From NCBI RefSeq assembly GCF_027925145.1, contig NZ_AP027130.1:2175001-2239000 (forward strand): DNA of 64,000 bases, in the 5' to 3' direction. The notes under the pieces are model-generated. The model did not search any database. It was given only the letters and a program-made list of their open reading frames with translations, and was not told the DNA's origin. Source of the stretch: Thermodesulfomicrobium sp. WS (GTDB lineage: Bacteria; Desulfobacterota; Desulfovibrionia; Desulfovibrionales; Desulfomicrobiaceae). Below, one piece after another: positions 61,169 to 64,000 of this stretch. A program made the position numbers and the translations under genes. Every line of letters begins with the position of its first letter. Positions within the stretch are counted from its first letter, which is position 1.

Positions 61169-61200
61169 AAAAAGAAAAAGACGGGCAGAAGGCCTGCCCG
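61169..61200 (-). terminator. Terminator or attenuator between yajC and secD
   Basis: On the minus strand GGGCAG-GCCTT-CTGCCC is followed by a run of T broken by two C (TCTTTTTCTTTTT). It could lower secD/secF transcription relative to yajC. Confidence 0.8.
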
Positions 61201-61206
61201 GTCACG

Positions 61207-61560
61207 TTACTTGGATTCCTTGGCCGCCTGATCCTTGGCGTCCTTCTGCACCACCGCAGCTACAGATCCGCGGGAAAGCTGCACCTGTACGTCCTTGGCA
61301 AGTTCCACGGTGAGTATATCGTCACGCACTTCCACAATGCGGCCATAGATGCCGCCTGCGGTAATGATGCGATCCCCGCGTTTCAGGTTTTCCAGCATGG
61401 AGCGATGTTCCTTCTGCTTCTTCTGCTGCGGCCGGATAAGCAGAAAATAGAAGATGACGAACATCAAGATGAGCGGCACGAACGACATGATGGGATTGGG
61501 CTGCTGCCCCGCAGCCTGTCCTGCGACATCCCCCATGGCATAGGCAAGTGTTGGAAACAT
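61207..61560 (-). CDS. yajC: Sec translocon accessory protein YajC
   Basis: 117 residues from ATG 61560 (GGAGGAA site). One membrane helix (about 25-45, F-V-P-L-I-L-M-F-V-I-F-Y-F-L-L-I-R-P-Q) followed by the conserved G-D-R-I-I-T-A-G-G-I-Y-G-R-I domain. Part of the SecDF-YajC complex. Confidence 0.97.
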   Translation of the reverse strand: MFPTLAYAMGDVAGQAAGQQPNPIMSFVPLILMFVIFYFLLIRPQQKKQKEHRSMLENLKRGDRIITAGGIYGRIVEVRDDILTVELAKDVQVQLSRGSVAAVVQKDAKDQAAKESK

Positions 61561-61631
61561 GCGGTTCCTCCAAATATGGTTGTTTCGAATACGGAAAGCG
61601 GCATGTAGCCCCTTCCCTTTGAGAACACAAG

Positions 61632-63038
61632 TCAGCCGAGTTGGCGCACCAGCTGTTGCAGCTCCTCCACCTCGGCCTCCAGGTGGGATATGGCCTGCCT
61701 CTCGGCAGGAGTCTGGGCCAAGGCCTTGGCCCGCTGCAGATGCCAGGCGTACTTCTCCCAGCGCCGGGCAAAGGCAAAAGAGCGGGCAAAGGCCAGATGC
61801 GCCGCACTTTCCTTGCCTCGGGCCGCCTCGATGCGCCCCGATAGCTGCCACAGGTCCGAATCGTGCGAAAAGCGCTCCAGGGCCGGCTGCACCAGGGGCC
61901 ACGCCTGAGCGGCGTCCCCCAAGTCCAAAAAGGCCTGGGCCAGAAGGACGCCCGTGGTTACGTCACCGGGGAGCCCCTGCTGGGCCGCGCGCAAGAACTC
62001 CACCGCCTGGGAAACCCGCCCGAGGGAGAGCAAGAGTCGGCCCATCTCCCGCGCCGCCACCGGACGGATCTGTGGACACGCCATGGCCCGCGTCAGCCCA
62101 GCTTCGGCCTCCGCCGTCTGGTGGAGTCTCGCCGAAGCCATGCCCAATCCCAGGGCAGCCTGGCACGGATCCCTCACCTCCTGGGAACGAAAGAGCGCTT
62201 TGGCGCTCTCCGGTGGGGTAAACGCAGCGCGCACGAGAGTCTGCACCAATGCGAAACGCGATGCAGTGGCGCTCGGTTGCGGTTGCCGTTGGGCAGCAAT
62301 TTCGCGGGCCCGAGCCTCCAAAGCAGTGGTGCGCTCCTCCAAGGCAGGATGGGTGGAAAGATACGACGGGGTATTGCCCCCGCCCCCCAGCCACTGCAAA
62401 CGCCGCATGCGGGTAAAGGCCCGAGGCATGGCCATAGGGTCAAATCCGGCATCCACCAAGGTGGCAAAGCCCAATTGGTCGGCAGCGCGCTCGTTTTCGC
62501 GCGAATACTTGAAGGCCAAGGAAGAGGCCCCGGCCACAGAGCCCAACATGAGCGCCTGACCACTTTCCGACTTGCCCCCGGCCCCCAGCAAGGCGCCGGC
62601 GAGCATGCCGATGAGGGTGCCGACACTCAAATACTGGCTCCGCTCGATACCCTGGGCCACATGACGCTCGGAGACATGCGCCAATTCATGGGCGAGCACA
62701 CTCGCCAGTTCGTCCTCCGATTCCAATTGGGCGATGAGGCCAGTGAACACCGTTACCCTGCCTGCAGGAGAGGCAAAGGCATTGAGGGCCGGATGCTCCA
62801 CCACCGTCACCCGCACCGGAAACGGCTGCGGCGGCATGACCGCCAGCAGGCGGTCCACAAGCCCCTGCACATAGTCCAGCACCACGGTGTCCTGGACCGG
62901 AGGGAAGCGTGTTTCGATGACAAGGTCAAACTTCCGGGCAAGTTCCGCCTCGTCGCTCAGGCTCAAGGATCCCCAGCCTGCGCCTGCCGGCGCGCTCCAG
63001 AGGGAAAAGATCAGGAGCCAAACAACGACGCGGGCCAT
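61632..63038 (-). CDS. M48-family metalloprotease with TPR tail (BepA-like)
   Basis: 468 residues, signal peptide 1-20 (ends A-G-A). Zinc protease motif H-E-L-A-H-V-S-E-R-H with the third ligand Glu in the following helix (E-N-E-R-A-A-D); TPR-like helical repeats from about residue 290 on. BepA clears misassembled LptD and outer-membrane proteins in the periplasm; the layout here is the same. Two bases after the nadE stop. Confidence 0.92.
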   Translation of the reverse strand: MARVVVWLLIFSLWSAPAGAGWGSLSLSDEAELARKFDLVIETRFPPVQDTVVLDYVQGLVDRLLAVMPPQPFPVRVTVVEHPALNAFASPAGRVTVFTGLIAQLESEDELASVLAHELAHVSERHVAQGIERSQYLSVGTLIGMLAGALLGAGGKSESGQALMLGSVAGASSLAFKYSRENERAADQLGFATLVDAGFDPMAMPRAFTRMRRLQWLGGGGNTPSYLSTHPALEERTTALEARAREIAAQRQPQPSATASRFALVQTLVRAAFTPPESAKALFRSQEVRDPCQAALGLGMASARLHQTAEAEAGLTRAMACPQIRPVAAREMGRLLLSLGRVSQAVEFLRAAQQGLPGDVTTGVLLAQAFLDLGDAAQAWPLVQPALERFSHDSDLWQLSGRIEAARGKESAAHLAFARSFAFARRWEKYAWHLQRAKALAQTPAERQAISHLEAEVEELQQLVRQLG

Positions 63039-63040
63039 GG

Positions 63041-63925
63041 CTATCCCCGCGGATCCAACAAGGCCGGCCCCCGACGCTTATGGGCGGATGCCAGAAAGCG
63101 GCGCACCGGGCCTGTGGCCTCCAGTTCCTGAATCCGGGCGGTGCCGGAAGCATCGAGATCGCCGCGGGCCGCATCCCGGCGCAGGGTGAAGTACTCGCGA
63201 AACAGGCGCTCCACCTCGGCATACGAAGGCACCTCCAATTGCTCCAAATCCGAGGTGGAAATGCCCAGGCCATCGGTGGGCACCGCCGCTATGGCCGCCC
63301 GCAGCGGAGCAGGATCGTCGAGATACTGGCAGAGCATTTCCGCCAAACGGTATTCCACCGTCTTGGGGATCAATTGGATGGGGCTCACATCCCCCACATC
63401 GCCATGCAAGGTCCAAAACCCGGTCAAAAGCTCATCCATCTGATCGGTGGAGAGCACGCAGCCCCTGGAGAGTTGCGCCACGTGATAGAGGAAGAGCATG
63501 CGCAGCCGCGCCTTGAGATTGCCTTCCGCCACCGGCGTGGTGCGTCCCAGACGCTGGGCAAAGGCCGCGGACAGGGCACGGTACTGGTCAGAAAAATCCA
63601 CCACCATCGCTTCCAGGGGCCGCGGCGGCCACGCGTACGCCTGGGCCACGGCCTTCGCCCGCGCCATCTCCTCCGGAGCGTTGGTGACCAGCGGCAGGCA
63701 AAACCCCTGGTATGGGATGCGACGCCACCACAAGACTGCCGCCAGAAACGAAGAATCGATACCTCCGGAAAGTCCCACCACGTAGCACTGGAGACGATGC
63801 TCGCGCAGATACTCTTCCAAGAATCGGCCGATGCGCTCCAGAAGCGCTGTGGAAGGCTCAAGGGCCAACAGATCCAACCAGGCCTGAAAATCCGTATCCG
63901 CAGGACATACCGCCACGGGGAGCAT
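63041..63925 (-). CDS. nadE: NAD(+) synthase (NadE), ammonia-dependent type
   Basis: 294 residues. The ATP PP-loop L-S-G-G-I-D-S-S-F, N-L-K-A-R-L-R-M-L and S-T-D-Q-M-D-E (G-T-x-N-x-x-E in most relatives) identify it. It lacks the N-terminal glutaminase domain, so it would use ammonia to turn NaAD into NAD. It lies 14 bases after rho. Confidence 0.93.
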   Translation of the reverse strand: MLPVAVCPADTDFQAWLDLLALEPSTALLERIGRFLEEYLREHRLQCYVVGLSGGIDSSFLAAVLWWRRIPYQGFCLPLVTNAPEEMARAKAVAQAYAWPPRPLEAMVVDFSDQYRALSAAFAQRLGRTTPVAEGNLKARLRMLFLYHVAQLSRGCVLSTDQMDELLTGFWTLHGDVGDVSPIQLIPKTVEYRLAEMLCQYLDDPAPLRAAIAAVPTDGLGISTSDLEQLEVPSYAEVERLFREYFTLRRDAARGDLDASGTARIQELEATGPVRRFLASAHKRRGPALLDPRG

Positions 63926-63939
63926 AGGAACCTCCAGTG

Positions 63940-64000
63940 TTAGGAGTTCATGGCATCGAGAAATTCTTGGTTGCTCTTGGTGCCGCGCATCTTGTCGAGC
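63940..64000 (-). CDS. rho: Transcription terminator Rho, C-terminal end (gene runs off the window)
   Basis: The last 19 codons before the TAA at 63940-63942 read L-D-K-M-R-G-T-K-S-N-Q-E-F-L-D-A-M-N-S, which fits the C-terminus of Rho (an M-x-x-T-K-x-N-x-E-F helix). Only this piece is in the window, so the call is by terminal match and neighbourhood. Confidence 0.8.
   Translation of the reverse strand, partial: LDKMRGTKSNQEFLDAMNS

Overview
The window looks like a chromosomal segment of a GC-rich, Desulfovibrio-like member of the former Deltaproteobacteria. This is inferred from gene content: a PAPS-reductase-like PP-loop protein, a LUD-domain protein, small ferredoxin-type proteins, a LytS/LytR pair with a CstA-type transporter, and the order rho-nadE-bepA-yajC-secD-secF. 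No 16S gene is present, so the assignment is not firm.

Bases 1 to about 31,660 hold a nearly complete type III secretion system (T3SS) of the Ysc type. A minus-strand arm (15.1 kb down to 1) carries a sigma-54 activator, sctW, a SycN-like chaperone, a STAS protein, sctX, sctY and sctV. It continues with translocation genes (two EspA-like paralogues, a SycD-like chaperone, sctB and sctE), several CesT-like chaperones and two candidate effectors. One candidate, at 3238-4833, ends in a convincing eukaryotic-type RGS (regulator of G-protein signalling) domain. A plus-strand arm (16.6-31.7 kb) carries a partner-switching module (RsbW-like kinase, periplasmic binding protein, membrane PP2C phosphatase) and then sctD, F, E-like, G-like, I, J, K, L, N, O, P, Q, R, S, T and U. 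An intact IS3-family element sits between the two arms. No secretin (sctC) gene is visible.

Control of the T3SS appears to have two layers. First, the activator at 13834-15126 can be matched to three sequences with the exact GG-N10-GC spacing of sigma-54 promoters: ahead of sctW, ahead of the chaperone/translocator block, and ahead of the partial effector gene at the left edge. Second, the phosphatase, kinase and STAS protein form a switch like Bordetella BtrU/W/V, with the STAS gene inside the sctW-sctV operon.

From 31.9 kb on the genes are ordinary chromosomal ones with a different texture. They are a Na/Ca exchanger, a phosphodiesterase, a UvrD-type helicase, a TrmO-class II aldolase fusion, a LytTR/LytS pair with a CstA-like transporter, and SuhB. 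Next come a LUD-HyuA-HDAC operon, a zinc-ribbon peptide, a polar amino-acid ABC transporter, a ferredoxin-like protein, an EamA exporter, tRNA-Met, a PP-loop reductase, UPF0210 plus an ACT protein, and a DUF2059 protein. The right end has a PAS-GGDEF protein, a phosphohexomutase, SecF, SecD, YajC, a BepA-like protease, NadE and the C-terminus of Rho.
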